From an uncultured Bacillaceae bacterium (GTDB lineage Bacteria; Bacillota; Bacilli; Caldalkalibacillales; Caldalkalibacillaceae), in contig CALBTX010000114.1 in the NCBI GenBank assembly GCA_937967685.1, positions 5,785-69,784 on the forward strand: 64,000 nt of DNA, read 5' to 3'. Position 1 is the first letter of the stretch, and every line of letters begins with the position of its first letter. The notes beneath the pieces were generated by a model. The model was not told where the DNA came from. It did not search any database and worked only from the letters and a program-made list of their open reading frames with translations. The translations under genes and the position numbers were made by a program. Shown piece after piece: positions 52,335 through 62,700 of this stretch.

Positions 52335-52931
52335 TTAAGAAGCTTCCCGGTATTCATCAAGCAAGCTTTGAATACTGTTCATCATCCGTTCGGTTGCTTC
52401 CCGGGCATTTTCTTTCGTCACTTTATCCCCACGCAAATCCTCGATCATGACAGGCGGGCCGATGGCGACCTTCATTTTTCTAAATAAACGGTATTGACCG
52501 ATGATCGCGATGGGAATCACCGTGCATTTTTCCTTGAGGGCGATGAAACCGGCGCCTGTAAATGCGGGACCCAGTTCACCCGTCTTCGATCTTGTTCCTT
52601 CAGGGAAAATCACAAACGCATCCCCGTTTTTTAATACTTGCAAAGACGTCCGAATCGCCGCTTTATCCGGTGCACCTCTTTTAACGGGAAATCCTTTTAG
52701 TTTTTTCAAGTAAGCGGCAATGAGCGGTATTTTAAACAGTTCCGCTTTAGCCATAAACGTGACCGGTCGCTTAATGCTCACCCCAATCAAAGGCGGATCC
52801 AAAACATGAATATGGTTTGCACATAATAGCACCGGACCTCGTTTTGGTATATGTTCAGCGCCAATCACTTCATTTCGAAAAAATATTCGAAAAAAAAGCA
52901 TGCAAATGAAGCGGCTGAGCCAATAAATCAT
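52335..52931 (-). CDS. plsC: 1-acyl-sn-glycerol-3-phosphate acyltransferase
   Basis: 198 residues from ATG 52931. Acylates lysophosphatidate. Catalytic N-H-I-H-V-L-D (H-x4-D), FPEGTRSKTG, and VIPIAI. One N-terminal hydrophobic segment. ATGA overlap with cmk. Confidence 0.93.
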   Translation of the reverse strand: MIYWLSRFICMLFFRIFFRNEVIGAEHIPKRGPVLLCANHIHVLDPPLIGVSIKRPVTFMAKAELFKIPLIAAYLKKLKGFPVKRGAPDKAAIRTSLQVLKNGDAFVIFPEGTRSKTGELGPAFTGAGFIALKEKCTVIPIAIIGQYRLFRKMKVAIGPPVMIEDLRGDKVTKENAREATERMMNSIQSLLDEYREAS

Positions 52932-53620
52932 GGACGTACCTCTCTTTCGCTGTAAATGCATGTTTTGGCCAGATGGACAATTTTTTCGACCACTTCATTT
53001 ACAGTAAGGAACGTTGAATTCAGCTCTATCGCATCCGCCGCCTTCTCAAGCGGCGCAAATGTGCGGCCGCTGTCTCTTTCATCCCGCAGCCGAATCTCTT
53101 GCTCCACCTTATCCAAGGAGGCTTCTTCTCCTCTGTTTTTCAATTCGGCATGTCTCCTTTTGGCCCGTTCCTTTAATGACGCCGAAAGATAAATCTTCAC
53201 CTCGGCATCGGGGAGGACATGGGTGCCGATATCCCTTCCGTCCATCACAACCCCTTTGTCCTTGGCCATCGTTTGCTGTATGCGAACCATTTCTTGCCGC
53301 ACCTTTTGGTGACCGGCGACAAAGGACACGTTGTTGGTAACGCTCCGCTCTCTAATTTGTTCCGTCACGTCATCATTGTTGACGAAAACTTTCTGCCCAT
53401 GTTCTGTTGGCGTCAATTGAATACGAATCCTGTCAAGCAAAGCTGAAAGTGCTTCTTCGTCGTGCACATCGACCTGATCTTGCAGCGCTTTCCAAGTTAA
53501 GGCACGGTACATCGCACCGGTATCCACGTAGACGTAATCCAATCGTTCAGCCACGATCTTGGCCACTGTACTCTTACCGGCGCCTGCAGGGCCGTCTATG
53601 GCAATATTGATTTTTTTCAT
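52928..53620 (-). CDS. cmk: Cytidylate kinase
   Basis: 230 residues; phosphorylates CMP and dCMP. P-loop GPAGAGKST, YVDTGAMYRALT, GRDIGTHVLPDAEVKIYL. Same cmk-plsC-ypfD order as in B. subtilis. Confidence 0.97.
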   Translation of the reverse strand: MKKINIAIDGPAGAGKSTVAKIVAERLDYVYVDTGAMYRALTWKALQDQVDVHDEEALSALLDRIRIQLTPTEHGQKVFVNNDDVTEQIRERSVTNNVSFVAGHQKVRQEMVRIQQTMAKDKGVVMDGRDIGTHVLPDAEVKIYLSASLKERAKRRHAELKNRGEEASLDKVEQEIRLRDERDSGRTFAPLEKAADAIELNSTFLTVNEVVEKIVHLAKTCIYSEREVRP

Positions 53621-53668
53621 ACGTTCACCTCAACCTACATCCCGCAACAAAAAAATCATACCATACGG

Positions 53669-53872
53669 CTAACGTCGTTGCAACGTCGCTTTTGCCTGAA
53701 CACGGTCCTCATGGAATACACCTTCGTAGCGCACCGATTTATTGACCAAAGCTTGATGATCTTCACTGGAAAGAAGAAACATTTGGGATAGAACGAGGGC
53801 GGTCAAAAGGAAAACCAAACATATTAATAACAGTTTCTCCATTTGAGCAGAAAGCGCCCGAAAGTATGTCAA
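53669..53872 (-). CDS. ypfB: Small membrane protein, YpfB-like
   Basis: About 67 residues; one membrane span (LLLICLVFLLTALVLSQMFLL) and a polar tail. The start is uncertain: TTG 53872, 9 bases behind AAGGGG, is chosen over an ATG without a ribosome-binding site. Named by location between cmk and ypeB. Confidence 0.55.
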   Translation of the reverse strand: MTYFRALSAQMEKLLLICLVFLLTALVLSQMFLLSSEDHQALVNKSVRYEGVFHEDRVQAKATLQRR

Positions 53873-53920
53873 CAGGCTCAACCCCTTTACCTTTAGTGTT
53901 GACGAGGATTTAAGCACCAA

Positions 53921-53967
53921 ACAAGGGGCTCTCAAAAGTCACCGTGACTTTTTTAAAGCCCCTTGTT
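53921..53967 (-). terminator. Long hairpin terminator after ypeB
   Basis: Outer arms CAAGGGGCT and AGCCCCTTG with an inner AAAAGTCAC-GTGACTTTT palindrome. On the minus strand only T3 follows; the T-rich inner arm may serve the other strand. Confidence 0.65.
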
Positions 53968-54019
53968 GTTGCGCCGGAATATACTTTCACTGGGAAATCT
54001 GCTTCACTGTGCGCTTCAG

Positions 54020-55375
54020 TTAAACGATAGGTTCGGCCTGTTTCATCTTTTCGATCATTTCCTCAGTTCCTGTTTTGGCATCGACAAAGATGCGGAATGT
54101 TTCTTGATCTATCGTGCCCAACAATTCATAACAGAGCTTGACCTCACCGGGTTCTGTTTCAATCATGCTCAGGTGATCTTCCATCACTTGGAAATTACTA
54201 TTAAGCGCCTCTTTAGCTTCCTCGAGGGAAATCTCCGGTTTCGGCACGTCCACATGACCGTCATGATTGATCACATAATCCAGCCCTTCATAACCGATGA
54301 GATCACCATTATCCAGGGCCACTTGAACACGGACGGCCTCTGGGTAAATGCGGACGCCATCCTGCTCGTAAACAAAGTCAAATACACCGACGTTGTCGTA
54401 TTGATCTGACTCAACGGCCGCCATAGAAGTCATGCCCCGTTGTTCCAAAAACTTCTCCGCTTTTTGTTGGGCTTCGTACAGACCGATTTTCGATTGCTCA
54501 ATATCACGGCTGTCCAGCATCCAGAGAATATGCCCTCCATTTTTGGAAACATCGACGATGACCGGGTTTTCACGTTCAGCGGCCTTCAGGGAGACAGAAT
54601 AGGAACTGAAGTCGTTCCCTTCACCGTTTTTGACCACTTCAGTCTTCACCTTTTCGCCGAATCCCATAAACTGTTTGGCTTTTTGTGCGGCTTCATGTTC
54701 TGACACAGGGGCTCCCTCAATGAGCTTTGTTTTGTCACTCGACTGACTCGTTATTTTGTTTTCCTCGGCTCCTTGCTCTGTTTCAATGTAACCTTCTACT
54801 TGCTTATCAATGGATTCCATGCCATCTAAAAGTGTTTTGTCCATATCGGCATTTTCTTCGGCTGCCGCCATCTCGACATCCATCCATCGCAAACCATCAC
54901 TTAAAACTTTCGTTTGAATTTTACGGAGTTCACGTTGCAATTCTTTGGACTGTCCGTGTAATTTTTTCAATTCGTCCCATTCGGCCTCAGTCAGGGGCTC
55001 TGTTTCCAAGTTTCTCATCCCAATGCCATAAGTGTAATCTCCGACTTGGGCCAAAAATGTTTCAATTTTACTGAAGGGGGTTAAATTCATCGGCAACTGA
55101 CCGATGTTTGACTGAGCATCATAGGCGATTCTCCAAATATTCGCCATACATGGGGCTAATAATTTGCGCGAGTTCGTTGCAATTGATTTGCCCAGTTCAT
55201 CTTCCAGATTAGCCATATCGTTGTTCAGATCATGGAAGGCGCGCTGGTAACTGTTTTCCGCCTTGATCAAAACAGAATTTTTGTCTTGATGCTCTTGATA
55301 CCCCCAATAAGCGGTTCCAGCCAAAGCAAGTATTAATACAGCGTAACCCGCCACTGCAATAATCCGGGATAACAT
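54020..55375 (-). CDS. ypeB: Germination protein YpeB
   Basis: 451 residues from ATG 55375. N-terminal membrane anchor (VAGYAVLILALAGTAYWGY), long helical region, then PepSY-type repeats in the C-terminal half. YpeB stabilises and localises the cortex-lytic enzyme SleB in the spore; sleB is directly upstream, 16 bases apart. Confidence 0.95.
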   Translation of the reverse strand: MLSRIIAVAGYAVLILALAGTAYWGYQEHQDKNSVLIKAENSYQRAFHDLNNDMANLEDELGKSIATNSRKLLAPCMANIWRIAYDAQSNIGQLPMNLTPFSKIETFLAQVGDYTYGIGMRNLETEPLTEAEWDELKKLHGQSKELQRELRKIQTKVLSDGLRWMDVEMAAAEENADMDKTLLDGMESIDKQVEGYIETEQGAEENKITSQSSDKTKLIEGAPVSEHEAAQKAKQFMGFGEKVKTEVVKNGEGNDFSSYSVSLKAAERENPVIVDVSKNGGHILWMLDSRDIEQSKIGLYEAQQKAEKFLEQRGMTSMAAVESDQYDNVGVFDFVYEQDGVRIYPEAVRVQVALDNGDLIGYEGLDYVINHDGHVDVPKPEISLEEAKEALNSNFQVMEDHLSMIETEPGEVKLCYELLGTIDQETFRIFVDAKTGTEEMIEKMKQAEPIV

Positions 55376-55391
55376 TGACAACTTCCCTCCT

Positions 55392-56378
55392 TTATCTGAC
55401 AAACAGATGTTTGCCGATTCGTTTCACCGGTTGTTTGTTAAACATCCACTGGGATGTGGCCGTTGCTGGATTGTAATAGTGTGTCAGTCCCCCTGTAGGG
55501 TCCCAGCCGTTGATGGCGTCCATCACCGCTCTTCTGGATGTTTCATCAGGCTGCAGCCAGATTTGACCGTCGGCCACTGCCGTAAATGCGCGCGGTTCAA
55601 AAATGACGCCGGATACTGTATTCGGAAATTCCGCACTGTTCACCCGGTTGATGATGACGGCGGCAATGGCCACTTGACCGATATAAGGCTCTCCGCGTGC
55701 CTCTCCGTAAACGGCATTAGCCATTAATTGAATGTCATTTTCCGAAAAGCCAGCAGGAATATTCACAGCCGGGGCCACATGACCGATATTTCTTTCACGT
55801 TGGGCAGATTGAGGTGTTTCCTGTGGAGCAGCACCTCCTTCAGGTGCCGGTTGAGCCGGAGCTTTCTCACGTTCCGGTTGGCGTTGTACTTGTCCCTCTT
55901 CTCGTTGCCTGCCCTTTTGCTGTTTTTCTTTCTGTGCGCGTTCGTCTAAATTGCCTGGATCTCTTTGTCCCGGGGGAGGAAGCCCCTCAGGTCCTTTTTT
56001 CGGCCCGTACGTGTCAGGGTCTTTTCCTTTTTCAAGGTGACTGTAAACATACTCTCTGTCAAAATGCGTGTACTGCTCTAATTTCTTTTTCAACTCATCC
56101 CCGACAAGTCCGTCCACCTCAAGCCCAAAATCGTGTTGAAAGTTACGCACCGCCCAATAAGTATTCCAGCCAAAAACACCATCTATCGTTCCATGATAAT
56201 AGCCGTAATTTTGCAGTCTGGCTTGCAGTTCAATGACATCATCCCCTGTTGCTCCACGCTGAATCACTTGATCGCTAAAAGCTTGCGTATCCTGAGCAAA
56301 AAAAGTAAAGAACAGGGTGATGATGAACAATGAACAAATGCTCCTTTTGAAGTATTTGTTCAACTGGTCCATGTTCAT
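55392..56378 (-). CDS. sleB: Spore cortex-lytic enzyme SleB
   Basis: 328 residues from ATG 56378 (M-N-M-D-Q), behind AGGAGGG. Signal peptide (1-33), peptidoglycan-binding domain (about 36-100), a linker rich in Q, E, P and K (115-205), and the lytic transglycosylase domain (215-328) with catalytic Glu226 in Y-G-E-A-R-G-E. Degrades cortex peptidoglycan on germination. The linker is longer than I recall for B. subtilis. Confidence 0.96.
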   Translation of the reverse strand: MNMDQLNKYFKRSICSLFIITLFFTFFAQDTQAFSDQVIQRGATGDDVIELQARLQNYGYYHGTIDGVFGWNTYWAVRNFQHDFGLEVDGLVGDELKKKLEQYTHFDREYVYSHLEKGKDPDTYGPKKGPEGLPPPGQRDPGNLDERAQKEKQQKGRQREEGQVQRQPEREKAPAQPAPEGGAAPQETPQSAQRERNIGHVAPAVNIPAGFSENDIQLMANAVYGEARGEPYIGQVAIAAVIINRVNSAEFPNTVSGVIFEPRAFTAVADGQIWLQPDETSRRAVMDAINGWDPTGGLTHYYNPATATSQWMFNKQPVKRIGKHLFVR

Positions 56379-56440
56379 TGTCCCTCCTATGTCATTTGCC
56401 TCGTATGGGTATTTTTCTACTCTTGACCACGATTTATGCA

Positions 56441-56472
56441 AGAAAAAAGAAAAGGATGTCCAACAGACATCC
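56441..56472 (-). terminator. Intrinsic terminator of gudB
   Basis: Minus strand GGATGTC-TGTTG-GACATCC, then T4-C-T6. Confidence 0.93.
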
Positions 56473-56550
56473 TCAAAGAAAAGATATTAACTTAAATGCG
56501 TCTTCCGCTAGTCAATTTCTTAAACTTGCTGTATGAAATGAATCGTTTCC

Positions 56551-56606
56551 CTATACCCAACCTTATAGCCGAGGCTTCTATACCCAACCTCTATATCTGG
56601 AAGCTT
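56551..56606. repeat. Imperfect 27/29-bp tandem duplication of the gudB 3' end
   Basis: 56551-56577 and 56578-56606 both start CTATACCCAACCT and end with GGCTT/AGCTT. The second copy holds the last nine codons and stop of gudB. Confidence 0.88.
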
Positions 56607-57852
56607 CTGCAAGTTTGCGGACACCAACAATGTAAGCAGCCAAACGCATGTTGACCCCCCGCGTTTTGGCCGTCTGATAAACATTGTTGAACGCTTTGAT
56701 CATGATTTCCTCGAGTTTTCTTTCCACTTCTTCTTCCGACCAATAGTAACCCTGGTTATTTTGTACCCATTCGAAATAAGAAACAGTGACACCGCCGGAG
56801 CTGGCCAAAACGTCCGGAACCAAAAGAACCCCTCTCTCAGTTAAAATGTTCGTCGCTTCCATCGTCGTCGGGCCGTTCGCCGCTTCAACGATAATTTTTG
56901 CTTTAATATTTCGAGCATTTTGAGCGGTAATTTGGTTTTGGATGGCCGCAGGAACCAATATATCACACGGGAGTTCAAGCATGTCTTCGTTTGTGATCGT
57001 ATCTTTAAACAAATTGGTGACCGCCCCGAAAGAATCCCGGCGATCGAGTAAATAATCGATATCCAACCCTTCTTCATCATACAGGGCGCCGTAAGCATCG
57101 GAAATGGCGACGACTTTGGCCCCGGCATCATGCATAAATTTCGCCAAAAAACCGCCGGCATTGCCAAACCCTTGAATAATCACTTTGGCCCCTTTGATGT
57201 CAACACCTTTCTTTTGCGCCGCTTGACGAATACAATGCGTGACACCTTTAGCGGTGGCCGTTTCCCTGCCGTACGATCCTCCGAGGACAATGGGTTTGCC
57301 GGTAATAAAACCGGGCGAATCGAATTCGCGAATGCGGCTGTATTCATCCATCATCCAAGCCATGATCTGGGAGTTCGTAAACACATCCGGTGCAGGAATA
57401 TCCTTTGTCGGCCCGACAATTTGGCTGATCGCCCGCACGTATCCGCGGCTTAACCGTTCCAGTTCACGAAAAGACATCTGCCTAGGGTCACAAACGATAC
57501 CGCCTTTACCCCCTCCGTACGGAATGTCGACGATGCCCGCTTTCAAACTCATCCAGATGGCCAGGGCTTTCACTTCTTCCGCGGTGACATCCGGATGGAA
57601 GCGCACGCCGCCTTTCGTCGGACCGATGGAGTCATTATGTTGAGCCCGATACCCGGTAAATACTTTGACGGATTGGTCATCCATTCTAACCGGAATGCGC
57701 ACGGTCATCATTCTGAGCGGTTCTTTCATCAATTCGTAGACTTCTTCGGGATAGCCCAGTTTATCCAAAGCTTCTTTGATCACTTTTTGAGTTGTCTCCA
57801 ATATGCCGAGACTTTCCTGATTTTCCTTGGTGTCTTGAGCAACGTCTCCCAT
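56578..57852 (-). CDS. gudB: NAD-specific glutamate dehydrogenase
   Basis: 424 residues; glutamate to 2-oxoglutarate and ammonia. GPTKGGVRFHPDV, the catalytic Lys in YGGGKGGIVCDP, the P-A-P-D-V loop, and GFGNAGGFLAKF for NAD. The VKALA insertion seen in laboratory B. subtilis gudB is absent (the sequence reads EEVKALAIWMSLK once), so the enzyme should be active. Its position beside sleB/ypbH supports gudB over rocG. Confidence 0.93.
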   Translation of the reverse strand: MGDVAQDTKENQESLGILETTQKVIKEALDKLGYPEEVYELMKEPLRMMTVRIPVRMDDQSVKVFTGYRAQHNDSIGPTKGGVRFHPDVTAEEVKALAIWMSLKAGIVDIPYGGGKGGIVCDPRQMSFRELERLSRGYVRAISQIVGPTKDIPAPDVFTNSQIMAWMMDEYSRIREFDSPGFITGKPIVLGGSYGRETATAKGVTHCIRQAAQKKGVDIKGAKVIIQGFGNAGGFLAKFMHDAGAKVVAISDAYGALYDEEGLDIDYLLDRRDSFGAVTNLFKDTITNEDMLELPCDILVPAAIQNQITAQNARNIKAKIIVEAANGPTTMEATNILTERGVLLVPDVLASSGGVTVSYFEWVQNNQGYYWSEEEVERKLEEIMIKAFNNVYQTAKTRGVNMRLAAYIVGVRKLAEASRYRGWV

Positions 57853-57893
57853 AAATAGACCACCTCGTCATCGTACTAATCGACCCACATCTA

Positions 57894-57921
57894 AGTATAC
57901 ACTTTCCGGTTCACGGTGCAA
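57894..57921 (-). promoter_or_regulatory. Sigma-A promoter of gudB
   Basis: Minus strand TTGCAC (57916-57921), 16-base spacer, TATACT (57894-57899). Confidence 0.7.
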
Positions 57922-57932
57922 CTGTATAGACA

Positions 57933-57965
57933 GGAAAAGCCCTCTGTCACTGGGGACAGGGGGCT
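57933..57965 (-). terminator. Intrinsic terminator of mecB
   Basis: Minus strand AGCCCCCTGTC / GACAGAGGGCT (one bulge-free mismatch), followed by TTTTCC. Confidence 0.85.
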
Positions 57966-57970
57966 CGTTG

Positions 57971-58582
57971 TCAAGGTTTAAAATACTTGCATAATGTTTG
58001 AATGGCCCGATCTTCCATGATGAGATGTCCATATTCGTGCAGTACGTATTTGCTTTGAGTGGAGGGTTCCCCAAACTCGGAAAGCAGGGCAATCAGTAAT
58101 TCATAGACAGAATCTTCCAAGGAAATATCCTCAAATAATAAGAAATAACGGGAATGATATTGGTACAGCTTGCCTCCGTCTTCTTCAAGAAAAGGCTTCA
58201 GTTTATAAGCAACATGGATGACATCGTCTAAATCTTGAAACGAGAACAAGATATCTTCGCTTTCATCCAATGTCACTTCAAGCTCATAATAATCATCAAA
58301 CTCTTCTTCAAGACTGCTCTCATAAGACGAATATTTGGAAACACCCCCGCGGGTGACGATGACAACCATCCCTTGAGCCGGCAGAGAAAACACTTCTACA
58401 GCGACCGGACCGACAACGACAAAATCCAACTCTTGATGGGCCTGATTCATCATATCGTTAAATAGCTCGTGTACTTTATGAATGTCTTGCCATATATCGT
58501 CCTTATTAATGCCTCGTTCAAGTAAATCATCAAAAGTGAGGAAAATCCGGATTTTATCTTGATTAAGGCGTTCAAGTCGCAT
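57971..58582 (-). CDS. mecB: Adaptor protein MecB (YpbH), MecA paralogue
   Basis: 203 residues from ATG 58582 (M-R-L-E-R-L-N), behind GGAGGG. MecA-type N-terminal substrate-binding domain (KIRIFLTFDDLLERGI), acidic linker (SLEEEFDDYYELE) and C-terminal ClpC-binding domain. Targets proteins to ClpCP. In B. subtilis ypbH also lies next to gudB. Confidence 0.9.
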   Translation of the reverse strand: MRLERLNQDKIRIFLTFDDLLERGINKDDIWQDIHKVHELFNDMMNQAHQELDFVVVGPVAVEVFSLPAQGMVVIVTRGGVSKYSSYESSLEEEFDDYYELEVTLDESEDILFSFQDLDDVIHVAYKLKPFLEEDGGKLYQYHSRYFLLFEDISLEDSVYELLIALLSEFGEPSTQSKYVLHEYGHLIMEDRAIQTLCKYFKP

Positions 58583-58616
58583 GGATGACCCTCCTCGCCA
58601 AACAGATACATATAAT

Positions 58617-58645
58617 AATATATGGTTTTTAAAAATATTTGTTAA
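58617..58645 (-). promoter_or_regulatory. Sigma-A promoter of mecB
   Basis: Minus strand TTAACA (58640-58645), 17-base spacer, TATATT (58617-58622). Confidence 0.6.
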
Positions 58646-58766
58646 GAATACTGTACCACATTCGTCTGAATTCGAAAATACCATTTGTTGTCCATCAGAA
58701 ATCAACCTACGGGCTGTCAGAAAAGGGCTGAAAAATCATCAGAAAAAACGGTTTGGAGTGAAAACG

Positions 58767-59780
58767 ATGGTCAAACGTCTTCTGCCCGCGATCCTTTCCG
58801 CCGTCATTTTACTCTTGGGCGGATGTGCCGAACCTCCCATCGTCTCGGAAGAACAGGAAGAAGTGATTCCCGTGCAAACGGAACAGGTCAAAAAAGAACC
58901 GTTCAGCGAAATCGTTGAACTGAGCGGTCGGGCGAGAAGCAAACAAGATTTTCCCGTCTTTGCTCCGACAGGGATGATGATTGAACAGGTTTATGTTCAA
59001 ATCGGGGATGATGTCAGAGCGGGCGATCCATTGCTTCTTCTGACTCAGGCCTTGGGAGGAGGGGGAGCAATGGGACAAGCTGCGTTAAAAAGGGCACAAG
59101 CTTTGCTGGACGGAGCACAAACAGGGGCGGTGACGATGTTGGAATTGGAAACCGCAAGACAGCTGCTTTCCCAAAACGAATCCGCTGCAAAAGAGGAACC
59201 CCGATTCATTTTCGCCCCTTTCGACGGGGTGATCACGCTGCTTAACGCCCAATCAGGCAGCATGGTGAGTGAAAATATACCGGTGTTACAATTGTCCAAT
59301 TTAGACCAACTCGTTGTTGATTTGCAAGTTGGCAGTTCATACATTCACCAGCTGCAGGCAGGGATGAAGGCTTATGTCTGGTTTGATCATCTGGACAAGC
59401 CGGTGGAAGCTTCATTAGATGCCTTATCTCCCGGGGTATCGGCTGAGGGAAATTTTTACCAAGCCCAAATTAACCTGAGTAATGTTGAACGAACCATTTT
59501 CCCTGGTATGTTGGCCCGGGTGGAAGTGGAAACCCAATACTATGAAGACGCCCTGCTGGTGCCGACTGAATCTGTTTTTTTCCAAGATGAAGAAGCTTTT
59601 GTCTATAAGGTTCAGGATGGCGAAGCTCAATTACAGACCATCAAGGTGAATGGGCGCAACCCGACACATTACCGGGTTCTAGCCGGATTAAAAGAAGGGG
59701 AACAGGTGGTCACCTTAGGCAGGGAAAGGTTGTCGGATGGACGCAAAGTGTATGTCAGCAACGAGAGTGATTCCCGATGA
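58767..59780 (+). CDS. RND efflux adaptor lipoprotein
   Basis: 337 residues from ATG 58767, with GGAG upstream. Lipobox L-L-G-G-C (Cys20). Biotinyl-lipoyl-like and beta-barrel domains of the membrane fusion family (IGDDVRAGDPLLLL, FIFAPFDGVITLL). Its hairpin is short. ATGA overlap with the pump gene. In a Gram-positive cell it would be anchored on the outer face of the membrane. Confidence 0.9.
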   Translation: MVKRLLPAILSAVILLLGGCAEPPIVSEEQEEVIPVQTEQVKKEPFSEIVELSGRARSKQDFPVFAPTGMMIEQVYVQIGDDVRAGDPLLLLTQALGGGGAMGQAALKRAQALLDGAQTGAVTMLELETARQLLSQNESAAKEEPRFIFAPFDGVITLLNAQSGSMVSENIPVLQLSNLDQLVVDLQVGSSYIHQLQAGMKAYVWFDHLDKPVEASLDALSPGVSAEGNFYQAQINLSNVERTIFPGMLARVEVETQYYEDALLVPTESVFFQDEEAFVYKVQDGEAQLQTIKVNGRNPTHYRVLAGLKEGEQVVTLGRERLSDGRKVYVSNESDSR

Positions 59781-62700
59781 AATTAACGCTGTTAGCCGTA
59801 AACCGTCCGGTGGCTATGACGATGGTCATCATGATCATTCTTGTCATTGGCACGGCATCCTTTATCGGCCTGGACGTCGATCTGTTTCCTCATTTGGAGT
59901 ATCCGACGGCAGCGATTCAAATCAACTACCCCGGAACAGGCCCCGAGGAAGTGGAGCATTTGATCACGCGTCCCGTTGAAAATGCGCTTGGCACGTTGGC
60001 CAACGTGCAGGAAATTCGTTCCACTTCCCGGTTGGGGGGCGCCTTGATTACCGTTGAATTTGACTGGGGAACCGATATGGAGCGGGCGATGAACGAGATT
60101 CGGGACAGGCTGGATCAAATTGAGAACATGCTCCCCGCAGAATCATCCGCCCCTTTGGTTCTTCAATTCGGACCGCAAAATTTACCTCTTCTCCAACTGG
60201 CCCTCTCCAGCAGCGAACATGATATCACGGAAACAAAACGCATCGCTGAAAACGTTGTTCAGCCGCGTTTGGAATCCGTTGAAGGTGTGGCTTCCGTTCA
60301 GATAGAAGGCGGTCATAAGAAGGAGATACGGATTACGTTGCGCCCGGACGAATTACAAAATTATGGTTTGTCGCTCAACGCCATCAAACAAATCCTGCAA
60401 GCCGAGAATTTAAATTTGCCGGGCGGGACGGTTATTGAACAAAATAAGGAGATGCCTTTGAGAATCCGGGGACAGTTTGCATCGATCCGGGAAATCGAAG
60501 ATTTGTTGATCCCGACCATGACGGGGGAGGCCATTCCGCTTTCCACTTTGGGCAAAATTGAAGAAACGTATCAACCAACGTCGGTCATATCCAAGCTGAA
60601 CAAAGAACCGAGCGTGGGAATCCTCATCCACAAGCAGGCCGGTGCAAATACCGTCGCCGTTGGCAATGCCCTGCACGACGCTTTGCGAGATTTAGAAGAG
60701 GATTTGCCACCAAGTTTGTCTATGGCCCCGATTTTTGATGAATCCTTATATATAAAGCAATCGATCATGGCCTTGAGCACGAATATCATCTTTGGCGCCG
60801 CATTGGCCGTTTCGGTGCTTTATGTCTTCTTAAGGAATTGGCGATCAACATTGATCATCGCCGTCTCCATCCCAGTTTCTGTCGTGGCCGCTTTCGGATT
60901 TATGTTTTTAGCCGGACAAAGCTTGAATTTACTCACTTTAGGAGGCTTGGCTCTCGGTGTGGGCATGATGGTTGACAATGCGATCGTCATTATGGAAAAT
61001 GTCCATCGCTACAAAAGAAACGGATTTTCTCCGCGTGACGCCGCTGTCAAGGGGACGCGTGAAGTTGGCCCGGCGCTTCTCGCCTCAACACTGACGACGG
61101 TCATCGTCTTCATTCCGATGATTTTTGTCGAAGGCCTCGCCGCTCAGTTGTTTAAACCGTTAGCCCTCGTAATCGCTTTATCATTAGCGGCTTCATTGTT
61201 TACATCGATCATTCTCGTCCCTTTACTTTTTTCTAAATTAAGACATGCCGAGGAGAATGAACAGAGATCTCGCTTTCAAGATGCCTTTGAACGGCTTAAA
61301 CGGGTTTATGAACATCTCTTGCAGTCGTCTTTAAGAAGTCCGAAAAAAATTGTTTTCGCCGCGCTCTTCATCTTGCTGATCAGTGCGGCCATGATCCCTT
61401 GGATCGGCACCGAATTTATGCCTCATCTGGATCAGAGTATTCTGTACATGGACATTCACCTTCCCGTTGGCACGAGCATGGAAACGACCTTAAAAGCCAC
61501 TCAAAACGTGGAGGATCAAATCGCCGACATTCCGGAGATCGAACACATCTATGTCTCTGTCGGCGGCGTGGGCCAGTTTCAGATTGGCGCAGGTTCTCTC
61601 TCCAACCGGGCCAATTATACCCTTCCGCTCGTTCCTGCGGATAAAAGAAGCCGTTCCGACCACGAAATTGCCGCCGAGATCCGCCAAAAATTATCCGATC
61701 TGCCGGGGATCAGCGTCAACATCAATGCCGGCGACAGCGGAGAAGGACTCGCAGGACCTCCCATCGTCTTGCACATTCAGGGTCCCGATGTCCGTGTTTT
61801 AAAATCTTTGTCTGAAGACGTTGCCTCGATCTTACAGCAAATTGACGGTGTGACGGAAATCAGAAGTCATTTCAATCGTGCCCAGGAAGAAATACACATT
61901 GAAGTCGATCGATTTATGGCCAGTCAATATGGCATTTCGACCGCCCAAGTGGCTGATGCCATTCTTCAAGCAAACCAAGGCGTCGTGGCTTCCCGTCTGA
62001 TTCGAGCAGGGGAAGAATTAAATGTGCGCCTCACCTTTGGCGAGGCCTATCATCAACAATTGGATCGTTTAAAGCTGATCGACATTCCAACCGAGCAAGG
62101 CAATCATATTCCCCTGCAACAAATCGTTCAGGTTAAAAAAGAAGCGGGGCCGTACACGATTTCACGTTCGAACAAAATGCGGGAAATCAGGGTCCAAGCC
62201 GAGCTATTCAACCGTGACCTCGGCTCGGCCATCACAGATATTAGAGACCGTCTGGAAGAAGAGCTGACGCTTCCGAGCGGCTATCAAATTCATTTCGGGG
62301 GACAAGAGGAAGAAAGGTCTGAAGCCTTCGAAACATTATCCGCAGCCCTGGTCTTGGCTCTGCTCCTTGTCTACATGGTGATGGCCGCCCAGTTTGAATC
62401 TTTGATTCAACCTTTGATCATCATGGGGTCCGTTCCTCTCGCTGGCATCGGCGTCTTACTCGGCCTGTTTCTGACCGACAGACCGCTTGGTGTCGGGGCG
62501 ATGGTGGGCTTGATTGTCTTAGGCGGCATCGTTGTCAACAACGCCATCGTCTTTGTCGATTATGTCAATACGTTAAGAAAAGAAGGACTGTCCCGGGAAA
62601 ACGCTTTAATCAAGGCAGGCAGTGTTCGTTTGCGACCCATCTTGATGACCTCCCTGACAACCATCCTGGGATTAGCGCCACTTATGTTCGGATTGGGGGA

